From the NCBI GenBank assembly GCA_002729695.1, contig PBYQ01000025.1, positions 1 to 64,000 on the forward strand: a stretch of 64,000 nucleotides of DNA, written 5' to 3'. The stretch's first letter is position 1; every line of letters begins with the position of its first letter. Positions 9,616-19,103 of the stretch are shown here, one piece after another. The notes under the pieces were generated by a model. The model was not told where the DNA came from. It saw only the letters and a list, made by a program, of their open reading frames with translations, and made no database searches. The DNA comes from Citromicrobium sp. GTDB taxonomy: Bacteria; Pseudomonadota; Alphaproteobacteria; Sphingomonadales; Sphingomonadaceae. The position numbers were made by a program, and so were the translations under genes.

Positions 9616-10125
9616 TCAGGAGCAAACGCGAAAAGGCACTTCCTCGCTCGTGGCGCTTCCCAGTTCGAGGAAAAGCGCCATCACCCGCGCAAGATTTTCG
9701 GGCGGCAGCGGTGCGAGTTCCGCCAGCAGGCGATCCGCGATCCGGCATCGCTCGGCATCGAAACCCTGCGCGATCGAAAGTGCGGCGGTCGGCGCGAGCG
9801 CTTTCTTCGCGATATTCGCGAGCGGACCCTCCACCGGCATGGGCGTTCCGGTGATCCTCTGCGCCGCCTTGCGCGCTTTCGGCCACGCCCGATCGGACTG
9901 CGGCTGAAGCTTGCCCTTGAGCGCGCCGGACTGTGTGCCGAGGAATGCATCGGCAGGCAGCACGCGCGCGCACCGGTTCTCCAGCGCTCCGATCAGATCG
10001 GGCATCACATAGGCGACCACCGCCTCGTTCTCGGCTGCGGTGATACAGGGGCGGGCCTGTGTCTGCGCGGTGGCAGTGGAGCCCACGGCAAGCAGGCAGG
10101 TGGCGGCAGCGATCTTGCGAAACAT
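9616..10125 (-). CDS. secreted protein of unknown function
   Basis: Protein of 169 residues with a Sec signal peptide (MFRKIAAATCLLAVGSTATAQ). The mature part is helical, with four cysteines (RPCITAA, NRCARVL, ERCRIADR and a C-terminal RVCS) that could form two disulphides in the periplasm. No family recognised. Convergent with the barrel-protein gene and divergent from tgt. Confidence 0.75.
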   Translation of the reverse strand: MFRKIAAATCLLAVGSTATAQTQARPCITAAENEAVVAYVMPDLIGALENRCARVLPADAFLGTQSGALKGKLQPQSDRAWPKARKAAQRITGTPMPVEGPLANIAKKALAPTAALSIAQGFDAERCRIADRLLAELAPLPPENLARVMALFLELGSATSEEVPFRVCS

Positions 10126-10235
10126 CTCGGGGCAATCCCTTTCCCGTTAATGCCCGGTCCTTGCCCCGCCAGCGGTGAGCAATCCGTGAACGCATGCATC
10201 GACACAGGGCGGATGCTGCACTAGCGGACTGGCCG

Positions 10236-11360
10236 ATGACGACACGTTTCGATTTTGAGATTTCCGCCTGCAGCGGGCTCGCACGGACCGGCACGATCCG
10301 CATGCAGCGCGGCGATATCCGCACGCCCGCCTTCATGCCGGTCGGCACCGCGGCGACGGTGAAGGGCATGAAGCCCGAAAGCGTGCGCGCGGCGGGCGCG
10401 GACATCATCCTCGGCAATACCTATCACCTGATGCTCCGCCCCGGAGCGGAGCGGGTCGCCCGGCTCGGCGGGCTGCATAAATTCATGAACTGGGATCGCC
10501 CGATCCTGACCGACAGCGGCGGCTATCAGGTGATGAGCCTGTCCGATCTCAACAAGCTGACCGAGGAAGGCGTCGAATTTCGCAGCCACCTCGATGGCTC
10601 GAAGCACATGCTCAGCCCCGAACGCAGCATGGAAATCCAGCGCCTGCTCGGCAGCGACATCGTGATGGCGTTCGACGAATGCCCGCGCGCCGACCGTCCG
10701 CTGGCCGAGATCGAGGCGAGCATGGAAATGTCGATGCGCTGGGCGAAGCGCAGCCGCAATGCCTTCGATGCGGGCGGCGAGCACGCGGGCCGCGCCGCGC
10801 TGTTCGGTATCCAGCAGGGCGCGCTGGACGAACGGCTACGGCGGCGCTCTGCCGATGCGCTGACCGAGATCGGTTTCGATGGCTACGCCATCGGCGGGCT
10901 CGCAGTGGGCGAAGGGCAGGAGGCGATGTTCGCCACGCTCGATTTCGCGCCCTCACAGTTGCCCGATGATGCACCGCGCTACCTGATGGGGGTGGGCAAG
11001 CCCGACGATCTGGTAGGCGCGGTCGAGCGCGGGGTCGACATGTTCGACTGCGTGCTGCCGACCCGCTCGGGCCGCAACGGACAGGCGTTCACCTGGAACG
11101 GCGCGCTCAACCTGCGCAATGCGCGCTTTGCCGAGGATACCGGCCCGCTAGACGATCGCTGCGCATGCCCCACCTGCGCGACCTATAGCCGCGCGTACCT
11201 GCATCACCTGATCAAGTCGGGCGAAATGTTGGGCGCGATGCTGCTGACCGAGCACAATATCGGCTTCTACCAGCAACTGATGGCCGCGATGCGAGAGGCG
11301 ATTGCGCAGGATCGCTTCGCCGCCTTTGCCAGCGACTTCCGCCGCGACTATCTCGGCTAG
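10236..11360 (+). CDS. tgt: queuine tRNA-ribosyltransferase
   Basis: Tgt (374 aa) exchanges guanine 34 for preQ1 in tRNAs with GUN anticodons. Visible: [11 protein letters not shown] with the catalytic/base-binding Asp, [42 protein letters not shown] with the nucleophilic Asp, and the zinc site CACPTC..H. The ATG at 10236 gives MTTRFDFEI. Together with queA this puts two late queuosine steps in the window. Its last four bases overlap the convergent oxygenase gene. Confidence 0.97.
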   Translation: MTTRFDFEISACSGLARTGTIRMQRGDIRTPAFMPVGTAATVKGMKPESVRAAGADIILGNTYHLMLRPGAERVARLGGLHKFMNWDRPILTDSGGYQVMSLSDLNKLTEEGVEFRSHLDGSKHMLSPERSMEIQRLLGSDIVMAFDECPRADRPLAEIEASMEMSMRWAKRSRNAFDAGGEHAGRAALFGIQQGALDERLRRRSADALTEIGFDGYAIGGLAVGEGQEAMFATLDFAPSQLPDDAPRYLMGVGKPDDLVGAVERGVDMFDCVLPTRSGRNGQAFTWNGALNLRNARFAEDTGPLDDRCACPTCATYSRAYLHHLIKSGEMLGAMLLTEHNIGFYQQLMAAMREAIAQDRFAAFASDFRRDYLG

Positions 11361-12313
11361 GTTCCTTCGGGGAGATCGGGCGGGATGAAGGTTTCGCGCC
11401 GCCAGATCGGATCGGGCGGCTCGCCTTCACGGCGTTCGATACCCTTCAGGTAGCCGAAGAACGTCGCGATGCGCCGATTCTCCGCGCTGGCGATCGCCTT
11501 GCGGCCATGCATGAAACGGCTGTTGTCGAGCAGCACGACGTCGCCCTGCTGCCATTCGTGCGAATAGGTCAGCGCGCGTGCGGTCGATCGGATATCGTCG
11601 ACCATGTCGTCGGAGATCGGCTTTCCATCCAGCAGAGGGATATTCGGCATCCGCAGGTAGTCACGCGCAAACAGGACGAAGTTTGCAAAGGCTTTGCCAT
11701 GGCCGAACAGCGTCGGCTCCAGCGCCGGACGGGTAAACCCGCGCAGGATCCGGTCGCCAGAGCGCCTGAACCAATACGGGCACGTCTCGGGCGGATTGTT
11801 CAGCAGCGCATCGTCAGGGGTGTCGGTGCCGAGCCAGAAGCGAAGCATCTCGGGCGACGCGGGGCGGATGTAGAACAGGTTCCCATTCGCAAGCTGGGAT
11901 TGCACCTCGGCCGGAAGGTTCTCGGCAATCGCAATCCCGTCGCAGATGTTGGTCTGGCCGCCGACTTCGGGCGGATCGAAGCAGGCGAACATCGCAAGAT
12001 CGGGCCGCCAAGGCTCGCGCGACAGCTCGGGGTGAAGCGGGAAGGGGTCGACCCCCAGATTGACCGTCTGGACCGAACTTTCGCCCTGCAACACCTCGCG
12101 ATGCGGGCTTTCGTTGTAGGAGGGCGCCGAGCACAGATCGAGACCGAGGTCCCCGAAATCCTCTACCGTCGTCGCAAATCCACGCAGGAGCACCGCTCCA
12201 TGACGTTCGATAGCTGCCCTGATTTCCCCGCGGTCCACGCTTTGCAAGGACGCTCCATCCGAATGGACGGGGTGCGGTGGCACGGGGCCGGATCGGGTCG
12301 TTTGTGTCGCCAT
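11357..12313 (-). CDS. TauD/TfdA-like Fe(II)/2-oxoglutarate dioxygenase
   Basis: Protein of 318 residues. The proximal facial-triad residues appear in FPLHPELS (His and Glu), followed by [18 protein letters not shown]. The distal His is in [13 protein letters not shown], and the 2-oxoglutarate-binding Arg is in [11 protein letters not shown]. The HxE rather than HxD arrangement recalls SyrP/TfdA-like hydroxylases. It diverges from the sulfotransferase-like gene across a 47-base gap, suggesting shared control and perhaps sequential modification of one substrate. Substrate unknown. Confidence 0.85.
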   Translation of the reverse strand: MATQTTRSGPVPPHPVHSDGASLQSVDRGEIRAAIERHGAVLLRGFATTVEDFGDLGLDLCSAPSYNESPHREVLQGESSVQTVNLGVDPFPLHPELSREPWRPDLAMFACFDPPEVGGQTNICDGIAIAENLPAEVQSQLANGNLFYIRPASPEMLRFWLGTDTPDDALLNNPPETCPYWFRRSGDRILRGFTRPALEPTLFGHGKAFANFVLFARDYLRMPNIPLLDGKPISDDMVDDIRSTARALTYSHEWQQGDVVLLDNSRFMHGRKAIASAENRRIATFFGYLKGIERREGEPPDPIWRRETFIPPDLPEGT

Positions 12314-12360
12314 CGCCAGGCAGATAGCCGTTTGTCCGATCCCATGCTAGGCCGCGCTCC

Positions 12361-13398
12361 ATGGCTATCACTCCGCAAGCGCTGTTCGCCGATCCCGCGC
12401 TTTTCCTCTACGAGCTCGACGAATCTTTCGCCGTCTTTCAGCCCATGACGCGGCAGGACATCGCCCGTTCGATTTTCCTCGACGGGCGCATCCGGCACGG
12501 GGGCCGCAAGAGCTTCCGGGTGCCGATCCCGCAACTTGCCGAGGCATACCGGCAGGTCGCCCCACCACGGCGACCGCTCGGCTGGATCTTCCACGTGGCG
12601 CAGTGCGGATCGACCTTGCTGGCGCGCGCGCTCGACCATCCCGGGCGCAGCCTCGTGCTGCGCGAACCGGCGGCGCTCAGGCGACTGGGTGTGGCTGCGG
12701 GCGGCGAGGGTAATCTGCCCGCGCAAAGTCGCGATGTGTTGCCGGTGGTCCGCGATCTGCTGGCCAAGCGCTGGGAAGAGGATCGCCCGGCGATCATAAA
12801 AGCGACCGTTCCGGTCAATTTCATCGCTCACGATCTTATGGCGATGGAGCCCGACGCGCCGGCCATGATCCTCCATTTCCCATTGGCGAACTACGTCGCT
12901 GCGATCATGCGCACGCCGGGTCATGTCGACTGGACCGAGCGGGTCTTCGGGGAACTGCGTCTTGGTCAGACCGCGCTGTGCCAGGAGATTTCAACCAAAG
13001 ACCCTGCGCAGAAGGCCGCCGCACTGTGGTTTTTCCAGATGAAGAGATTCGAGGCGCTGGTCGATGCGTTTCGAAATGTCCGGTCGCTCGACGCGGCCAG
13101 GCTGTTCGACGATCCGATCCCGGTGATCGACGCAGCCGCGCGCTTGTTCGGCGTGGAAATGGAGCCAGGCGAAGTCGAAGCTATCGCGGCGAGCGAGCTG
13201 TTCCATTCATACTCGAAGAACCCCGCGCTCGACTACGATCCCGACGTCCGGACCGCTCGTGAAGCGGAGGCGATGGCACGGCTCGCACCGGAGATCGACG
13301 CCGCTCGCGAATGGGTCGCTGCGGCCAGCGCGCGCGATGCGCTGCCCGAGGCGCTCGGGAAGCCGCTTGTCGGCGAAGCGGTCTCCCTGCTCGGCTGA
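12361..13398 (+). CDS. sulfotransferase-like protein
   Basis: Protein of 345 residues. The segment FHVAQCGSTLLARALDHP matches the PAPS 5'-phosphosulfate loop of sulfotransferases (GSTLLAR) and is followed by the usual LREP. The 3'-phosphate motif is less clear (LHFPLANYVAAIM), so activity is not certain. About 85 N-terminal residues precede the fold. Its divergent pairing with a 2-oxoglutarate dioxygenase hints at a joint modification pathway, which is inference. Confidence 0.7.
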   Translation: MAITPQALFADPALFLYELDESFAVFQPMTRQDIARSIFLDGRIRHGGRKSFRVPIPQLAEAYRQVAPPRRPLGWIFHVAQCGSTLLARALDHPGRSLVLREPAALRRLGVAAGGEGNLPAQSRDVLPVVRDLLAKRWEEDRPAIIKATVPVNFIAHDLMAMEPDAPAMILHFPLANYVAAIMRTPGHVDWTERVFGELRLGQTALCQEISTKDPAQKAAALWFFQMKRFEALVDAFRNVRSLDAARLFDDPIPVIDAAARLFGVEMEPGEVEAIAASELFHSYSKNPALDYDPDVRTAREAEAMARLAPEIDAAREWVAAASARDALPEALGKPLVGEAVSLLG

Positions 13399-13402
13399 TA
13401 CG

Positions 13403-13428
13403 AAAAGGGCGGCCCCGCAGGACCGCCC
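13403..13428 (-). terminator. terminator of rpsD
   Basis: GGGCGG/CCGCCC stem (13407-13412 with 13423-13428, extended by inner C/G pairs), with TTTT following on the minus strand. It lies between the convergent sulfotransferase-like gene and rpsD. Confidence 0.75.
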
Positions 13429-13453
13429 TCTTGCTGTTCCGTAGCCGGACCGA

Positions 13454-14068
13454 TCAGCGCGAATAGAATTCGACGATCAGGTTCGGTTCCATGGCGACCG
13501 GGTAAGGCACTTCGTCGAGCTTCGGCACGCGGGTGAAGGTCACCTTGTCGGTGCCATCGGGCGCGACGTAGTCGGGAATTTCACGCTCGGGCAGGCTCTG
13601 CGCTTCGATGACCAGCGCCATGTCCTTCGCCTTCGCACCCAGGCCGATCACGTCGCCGACGACGACGCGGCGGCTCGCGATGTTGCACTTGGTGCCGTTC
13701 ACGGTGATGTGGCCGTGGCTGACCAGCTGGCGCGCGGCAAAGATCGTCGGCGCGAACTTGGCGCGATAGACGACCATGTCGAGGCGCTGTTCGAGCAGGC
13801 CGATCAGGTTCTGACCGGTATCGCCCTTGATACGCGCGGCTTCCTGGTAGGTGCGCTTGAACTGCTTTTCGGTGACGTCGCCGTAGTAGCCCTTCAGCTT
13901 CTGCTTGGCGCGCAGCTGCAGGCCGAAGTCGGACATCTTGCCCTTGCGGCGCTGGCCGTGCTGGCCGGGGCCGTACGAACGCTTGTTGACCGGCGAATTC
14001 GGGCGACCCCAGATGTTCTCGCCCATCCGGCGATCGAGTTTGTACTTGGCGCTCTTGCGCTTCGACAT
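13454..14068 (-). CDS. rpsD: 30S ribosomal protein S4
   Basis: S4 (204 aa, the usual length) nucleates 30S assembly and contacts 16S rRNA. Visible: the alphaproteobacterial start [35 protein letters not shown], the S4 RNA-binding domain with [31 protein letters not shown], and the C-terminal VEFYSR. It is transcribed alone, with a probable promoter at 14221-14248 and a terminator after it. Confidence 0.98.
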   Translation of the reverse strand: MSKRKSAKYKLDRRMGENIWGRPNSPVNKRSYGPGQHGQRRKGKMSDFGLQLRAKQKLKGYYGDVTEKQFKRTYQEAARIKGDTGQNLIGLLEQRLDMVVYRAKFAPTIFAARQLVSHGHITVNGTKCNIASRRVVVGDVIGLGAKAKDMALVIEAQSLPEREIPDYVAPDGTDKVTFTRVPKLDEVPYPVAMEPNLIVEFYSR

Positions 14069-14220
14069 AATCCATTCCTTCAATTTGCTGGACTGCGCCA
14101 TTCGCAGCCTTTGAACCCGGCATCGCACCGACAGTGAAAACACTGTCGCGGCCACCGCTTCACCGGGGTGCGGGGCCAATCTCGTGAAGCTTTTAAGGAA
14201 AGCTCGCGAAGCGAGGGCGC

Positions 14221-14248
14221 GACATAGCAATATTCGCCGTATCGTCAA
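14221..14248 (-). promoter_or_regulatory. putative rpsD promoter
   Basis: On the minus strand TTGACG (14243-14248) lies 16 bases before TATGTC (14221-14226), about 150 bases ahead of the rpsD start. The -35 is good and the -10 only partial, so this is tentative. Confidence 0.4.
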
Positions 14249-14287
14249 GGTCTCGACACGAGCGCAGGCGCAGGGCACAGGCGAGAC

Positions 14288-14599
14288 ATGATGACCCCCG
14301 CGAAATCACCCGAAGAGTGTGAAACCATGGCCGAAGTTCGGGTCGGCGTCGATAGCCTCGACCGCGAGCTGATGCGGCTAATTGCGGTGCGTTTCGGCTA
14401 CATGCGCGCCGCGGCGCGGATCAAGCCCGAACGCGGCCATGTGCGCGACGAGGCGCGCAAGGCCCAGGTGATCGACAATGTGCGCGAAGACGCGCGGCGC
14501 GAAGCCTTGCCCGAAGAAGAGCTTGCCGCGATCTGGGATCGCCTGGTCGAAGCCTCCATAGCCTACGAAATGATCGAGTGGGAGCGGCTGCGCAGCTAG
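14288..14599 (+). CDS. chorismate mutase, AroQ type
   Basis: Short monofunctional mutase (103 aa) converting chorismate to prephenate for Phe/Tyr synthesis. The all-helical AroQ pattern is visible: [26 protein letters not shown], then a helix with [30 protein letters not shown], similar to PchB. The ATG at 14288 follows AGGCGAGAC. It converges on trmJ with a 4-base overlap of the two stops. Confidence 0.88.
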   Translation: MMTPAKSPEECETMAEVRVGVDSLDRELMRLIAVRFGYMRAAARIKPERGHVRDEARKAQVIDNVREDARREALPEEELAAIWDRLVEASIAYEMIEWERLRS

Positions 14600-15312
14600 T
14601 CGCGCGGCTTTCGCTCGAGCGAGGAAAGCACCCCGCGCAAGGTGCGCAGTTCGAGGTGGTTCCAGCCCGGCTTGGTGAGCACGCCGCGCAACGTTCTGCG
14701 CGTTGCCTCGGCGCGCGCTTCGGGCAGGAAATAGCCTTTCGGCTCCAGCATCCGTTCGAGATGCGCAATCAGCCCGTCGAGCTCGTCCTGCGGGCCGGGC
14801 GGCAGGAGGTCTTCTTTCGGAGGTTGCGCCAGCCCCTTTCGCTTGGACCATTCGTACGCGCACAGGATCACCGCCTGCGCGAGGTTGAGCGATCCGAAAT
14901 CGGGGTCGATCGGCACGGTCACGATGGTGCGGGCGAGCGCGACATCCTCGGTCTCCAGCCCCGAACGCTCGGGGCCGAACAGGATCGCGGACTTGCCGGG
15001 TTCGCCATGGATCGCGTCGGCGGCCTCTTCGGGCGTCAGCACCGGCTTGGTCACGCCGCGCTTGCGCACGGTCGTCGCGAAGACATGCGCGCAGTCGGCC
15101 ACCGCATCGGCGGTGCTTTCGTACACCTTCGCCGTGTCGAGGATGAAGTCCGCCCCCGCCGCAGCCGGCCCGGCAGACGGGTTCGGCCAGCCATCGCGCG
15201 GCGCGACAAGGCGCATTTCGCGCAGGCCGAAATTGGCCATCGCGCGCGCCGCCTTGCCGATATTCTCGCCCAGCTGCGGGCGGACGAGGACGATTGCAGG
15301 TGGTGGTGTCAG
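14596..15312 (-). CDS. trmJ: tRNA/rRNA methyltransferase TrmJ-like (SpoU family), probable CTG start
   Basis: SPOUT methyltransferase (238 aa) predicted to 2'-O-methylate tRNA. Knot motifs: IVLVRPQLGENIGKAARAMANFG, ILFGPERSGLETED and VPIDPDFGSLNLAQAV. The first ATG (15240) would remove IVLVRPQLGENIG, which the family needs. No ATG, GTG or TTG precedes it in frame. A CTG at 15310-15312 overlaps the preceding stop as CTGA, just like the ATGA/GTGA joins elsewhere here, so I take it as the start. TrmJ versus another SpoU member is inferred from the C-terminal domain. Confidence 0.85.
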   Translation of the reverse strand: MTPPPAIVLVRPQLGENIGKAARAMANFGLREMRLVAPRDGWPNPSAGPAAAGADFILDTAKVYESTADAVADCAHVFATTVRKRGVTKPVLTPEEAADAIHGEPGKSAILFGPERSGLETEDVALARTIVTVPIDPDFGSLNLAQAVILCAYEWSKRKGLAQPPKEDLLPPGPQDELDGLIAHLERMLEPKGYFLPEARAEATRRTLRGVLTKPGWNHLELRTLRGVLSSLERKPRD

Positions 15313-15530
15313 CGCTTGATCCGTCGGTAGAGCATGTAGCCTGCGCCTGCCGCGAGGCCGACCGGCCAGGTGATGACCGGCAGAAGCATCGCACCGACCG
15401 CGCCGACGGCGGCACCGGTCAGCACCGGTTTGGTAGAGGGATGCTCCATCCCTTCCTTCAACATGCCCGAAAGCTCGTTGCGGGCGTCTTCCACCCAGTC
15501 CTGCCCGTTATCGGGATCGTTGTTGTTCAT
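15309..15530 (-). CDS. small membrane protein upstream of trmJ
   Basis: Protein of 73 residues: an acidic soluble start (MNNNDPDNGQDWVEDARNEL) and one glycine-rich hydrophobic hairpin (VLTGAAVGAVGAMLLPVITWPVGLAAGAGYML), ending RRIKR. It follows glyA after four bases and its stop overlaps the proposed trmJ start. Function unknown. Confidence 0.7.
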   Translation of the reverse strand: MNNNDPDNGQDWVEDARNELSGMLKEGMEHPSTKPVLTGAAVGAVGAMLLPVITWPVGLAAGAGYMLYRRIKR

Positions 15531-15534
15531 GCCA

Positions 15535-16854
<1,320 letters not shown>

Positions 16855-16857
16855 GGA

Positions 16858-17307
16858 TCAGGCGCCTCCGGTGATGTCGGGGTTGGAAAGCTTGTCGACG
16901 CGGCGCTGGTGCCGGTCACCCGCAAATGCGGTTTCGAGGAAGGTCTGCACGCAGGCTTTGGCCTGTTCGATGCCGATCAGCCGCGCGCCCATCGCAATGA
17001 CGTTCGCATCATTGTGCTCGCGCGCGAGCTTTGCCGACAGCTGCTCGGATACGAGCGCGCAGCGTACCTGCGGATTGCGGTTCACCGCCATCGAGATGCC
17101 GATACCGCTGCCGCACAGCGCAATGCCGCGCATCGCGGTGCCATCTGCAACCACGCTGGCCAGCTTATAGCCGTAGTCGGGATAATCGACGCTGTCGGGA
17201 GTGTGCGGGCCAAGGTCGGCGACCTCGTGCCCTTTCTCGACGAGCCATTCGTGAAGCGCCGCCTTCATATCGAGCGCGGCATGGTCTGAAGCTATCGCGA
17301 TACGCAT
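16858..17307 (-). CDS. rpiB: ribose 5-phosphate isomerase B
   Basis: RpiB/LacAB fold enzyme (149 aa) of the pentose phosphate pathway. Visible: MRIAIASDHAALDMK, the active-site region ALCGSGIGISMAVNR, EHNDANVIAMGARLIG and the C-terminal HQRRVDKL. The ATG at 17307 is the conventional start; a frame upstream (to 17319) only adds four residues. First gene of the rpiB-glyA-trmJ group. Confidence 0.95.
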   Translation of the reverse strand: MRIAIASDHAALDMKAALHEWLVEKGHEVADLGPHTPDSVDYPDYGYKLASVVADGTAMRGIALCGSGIGISMAVNRNPQVRCALVSEQLSAKLAREHNDANVIAMGARLIGIEQAKACVQTFLETAFAGDRHQRRVDKLSNPDITGGA

Positions 17308-17333
17308 GGCCGTGCACATAGTGGCTGGCGCTC

Positions 17334-18431
17334 TCAGACGCTACCCGCATATCGGCCCGCATCCCCGGCGGGCGTTCGGGTTTCGCGCCGGTCCGGCAAC
17401 AGGCGGATTGCGGCGACCACCATGGTGACGAAAAGCATCGCCTCGAACGCGGTGGTAAAGGCCAGCGAAAGCGGGCCAAAGGCCTGTTCGCCGAACATCG
17501 CGGCAATCCTGCCGAGCCCGATCCGGCTGTCGCCGAACGCCTCGGCCAGCTTTTCGAGACTGCCCGCCATCAGCCGCCCGCCCGCAAACGCGATCATCGC
17601 GCCGGATACGAGGCCCAGCGGGACCGCGAGCGCGATCGGCATGAAACTGCGGCGTCCGTCGCTCTCCCTCGGCCGAACCAGCAATGCGCATCCAATGGCG
17701 CAGCCCAGGGCCAGCCCTTCGGGCAGGCCCGTCATATCGGATGGTGCGCGACCGAACAGCAGGGTGAACGCGTCGACGCCCAGCAATTCGCTCGTCGCGC
17801 CGACCAGCCCGCCACCCAGCGCCGCGCCGCCCACCTGCCATGCGCGTGAGTGCGGAGCGAAGTAGGCCGCGATGCCGAGGCCGGCCCCCACTCCGAGCCC
17901 GGCGAGGACACCGACCACCCCGCACAACGCCACCATCACCAGCAGGGCCGACAAGGCACCGGGCGCCCCCGGCAGGCCGATCATCCCATACAGCACCCCC
18001 CCGATGATACCGGCTCCGGTCCCGCCGATCATCGCGCGCCAGAGCAGCGCAAGGGCCTTATGAAGGGGAGCAACTTCGGCGGAGCGTTTGGGGGAGGGGC
18101 CATCGGCGATCTCCTCGCGTCGAACTTCTCCGACGAAGCGATAGCCGTGCTTGGGCACCGTCTCGATGAAGCGCGGATCGCGCGCCTTGTCGCCCAGCGC
18201 GGACCGGAGCGAGCGGATGCACTGGGTCAGCGCCTCGTCTGTCACGGGCATCGAACGCCAGACCTCTTCGTTGAACCGGTCCTTGGAAATCAGGCTGCCT
18301 GCGTTTTCGACCAGCAGCGCCAGCGCATCGAAATAGCGCGCATTGAGCGGCACCGGGCCAGCAGCACCCAGCAGGATGCGCTGATCGCAATCGATCGTGA
18401 ATTCGCCGAAGAGATAACGCGTTGAAGCCAT
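17334..18431 (-). CDS. membrane-bound winged-helix transcriptional regulator
   Basis: Protein of 365 residues. Residues 1-105 form an OmpR/PhoB-type winged helix (FGEFTIDCDQRIL, ALLVENAGSLISKDRFNEEVW, IRSLRSALGDKARDPRFIETVPKHGYRF). The rest holds about seven hydrophobic, glycine-rich segments. This is CadC/ToxR-like in outline, but the polytopic output half is unusual: CadC has one membrane helix and a periplasmic sensor. Divergent from another membrane-protein gene. Signal and targets unknown. Confidence 0.8.
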   Translation of the reverse strand: MASTRYLFGEFTIDCDQRILLGAAGPVPLNARYFDALALLVENAGSLISKDRFNEEVWRSMPVTDEALTQCIRSLRSALGDKARDPRFIETVPKHGYRFVGEVRREEIADGPSPKRSAEVAPLHKALALLWRAMIGGTGAGIIGGVLYGMIGLPGAPGALSALLVMVALCGVVGVLAGLGVGAGLGIAAYFAPHSRAWQVGGAALGGGLVGATSELLGVDAFTLLFGRAPSDMTGLPEGLALGCAIGCALLVRPRESDGRRSFMPIALAVPLGLVSGAMIAFAGGRLMAGSLEKLAEAFGDSRIGLGRIAAMFGEQAFGPLSLAFTTAFEAMLFVTMVVAAIRLLPDRRETRTPAGDAGRYAGSV

Positions 18432-18524
18432 TGCTCAGATGATCCTCACCTTGCGCTCATGCCGCTCACCCGCCCGCTTGGCAAATGATGTCCCGCAACA
18501 CTTCAACAGCGAGGACTATTCTCC

Positions 18525-19064
18525 ATGACCGATCACGCACCGGCAGCCCGAACCGCCATGCCGCTTCCCCTGAGGCTCGCCTTATGGGGCAGCCTGCTGG
18601 CAATCTTCATGATCCCGACAATCGCAAAGGCGACCTATGCCGGGATGCCCTGGACCGTGGGCGATTTCGTTTTCGCAGCAGTGGCGCTCGGGATGCTCGG
18701 CGTACTGATCGAGTTCGGTTATCGCCTGTCGGATAGCTGGAGCTATCGCATCGCCGCCATGGGGGCTGCGCTGGGGGCGTTCCTGCTGGTGTGGATCAAT
18801 CTGGCGGTCGGATTCATCGGCGATGAAGGAAATCCACTGAACCTTGCCTATTTCGCGATGCTGGCGGTCGTGTTCGTGGGCGGAGCGCTGTTCCGCTTTC
18901 GAGCTGCGCCGATGGCTGCACTGATGCTGTTCTGCGCAGTGACCCAGCTGGCGATCCTGCTGGTGGGTCAGCCGCCCATGGGCTTCGAATGGGGCGCCAC
19001 CGGTGTGTTTTGCGTGGGGTGGCTCGCGCTTGCCGGGCTGTTTCGCAATGCCTCGCAAAGCTGA
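18525..19064 (+). CDS. hypothetical membrane protein
   Basis: Protein of 179 residues with five or six hydrophobic helices (from LALWGSLLAIFMIP to TGVFCVGWLALAGLF) and short polar loops. The ATG at 18525 gives MTDHAPAARTAMPL. It lies 93 bases from, and divergent to, the membrane-bound winged-helix regulator, so it could be that regulator's target. Function unknown. Confidence 0.7.
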   Translation: MTDHAPAARTAMPLPLRLALWGSLLAIFMIPTIAKATYAGMPWTVGDFVFAAVALGMLGVLIEFGYRLSDSWSYRIAAMGAALGAFLLVWINLAVGFIGDEGNPLNLAYFAMLAVVFVGGALFRFRAAPMAALMLFCAVTQLAILLVGQPPMGFEWGATGVFCVGWLALAGLFRNASQS

Positions 19065-19070
19065 CCAGAA

Positions 19071-19097
19071 AAAAGGCCCCGGTGATTGCCGGGGCCT
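19071..19097 (-). terminator. terminator of rpoD
   Basis: Nine-bp perfect stem AGGCCCCGG/CCGGGGCCT (19074-19082 with 19089-19097), six-base loop, then TTTTTT on the minus strand just after the rpoD stop. Confidence 0.9.
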
Positions 19098-19103
19098 CTC
19101 TGC

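Noticed and set aside
14251..14265. Decayed copy of the GIY-YIG-linked 28-bp repeat near the rpsD promoter (GTCTCGACACGAGCG)
   Set aside because: Only short stretches match, with no partner; it could easily be chance.
14596..15240. trmJ starting at the ATG at 15240
   Set aside because: This removes the conserved IVLVRPQLGENIG segment needed for the SPOUT fold.
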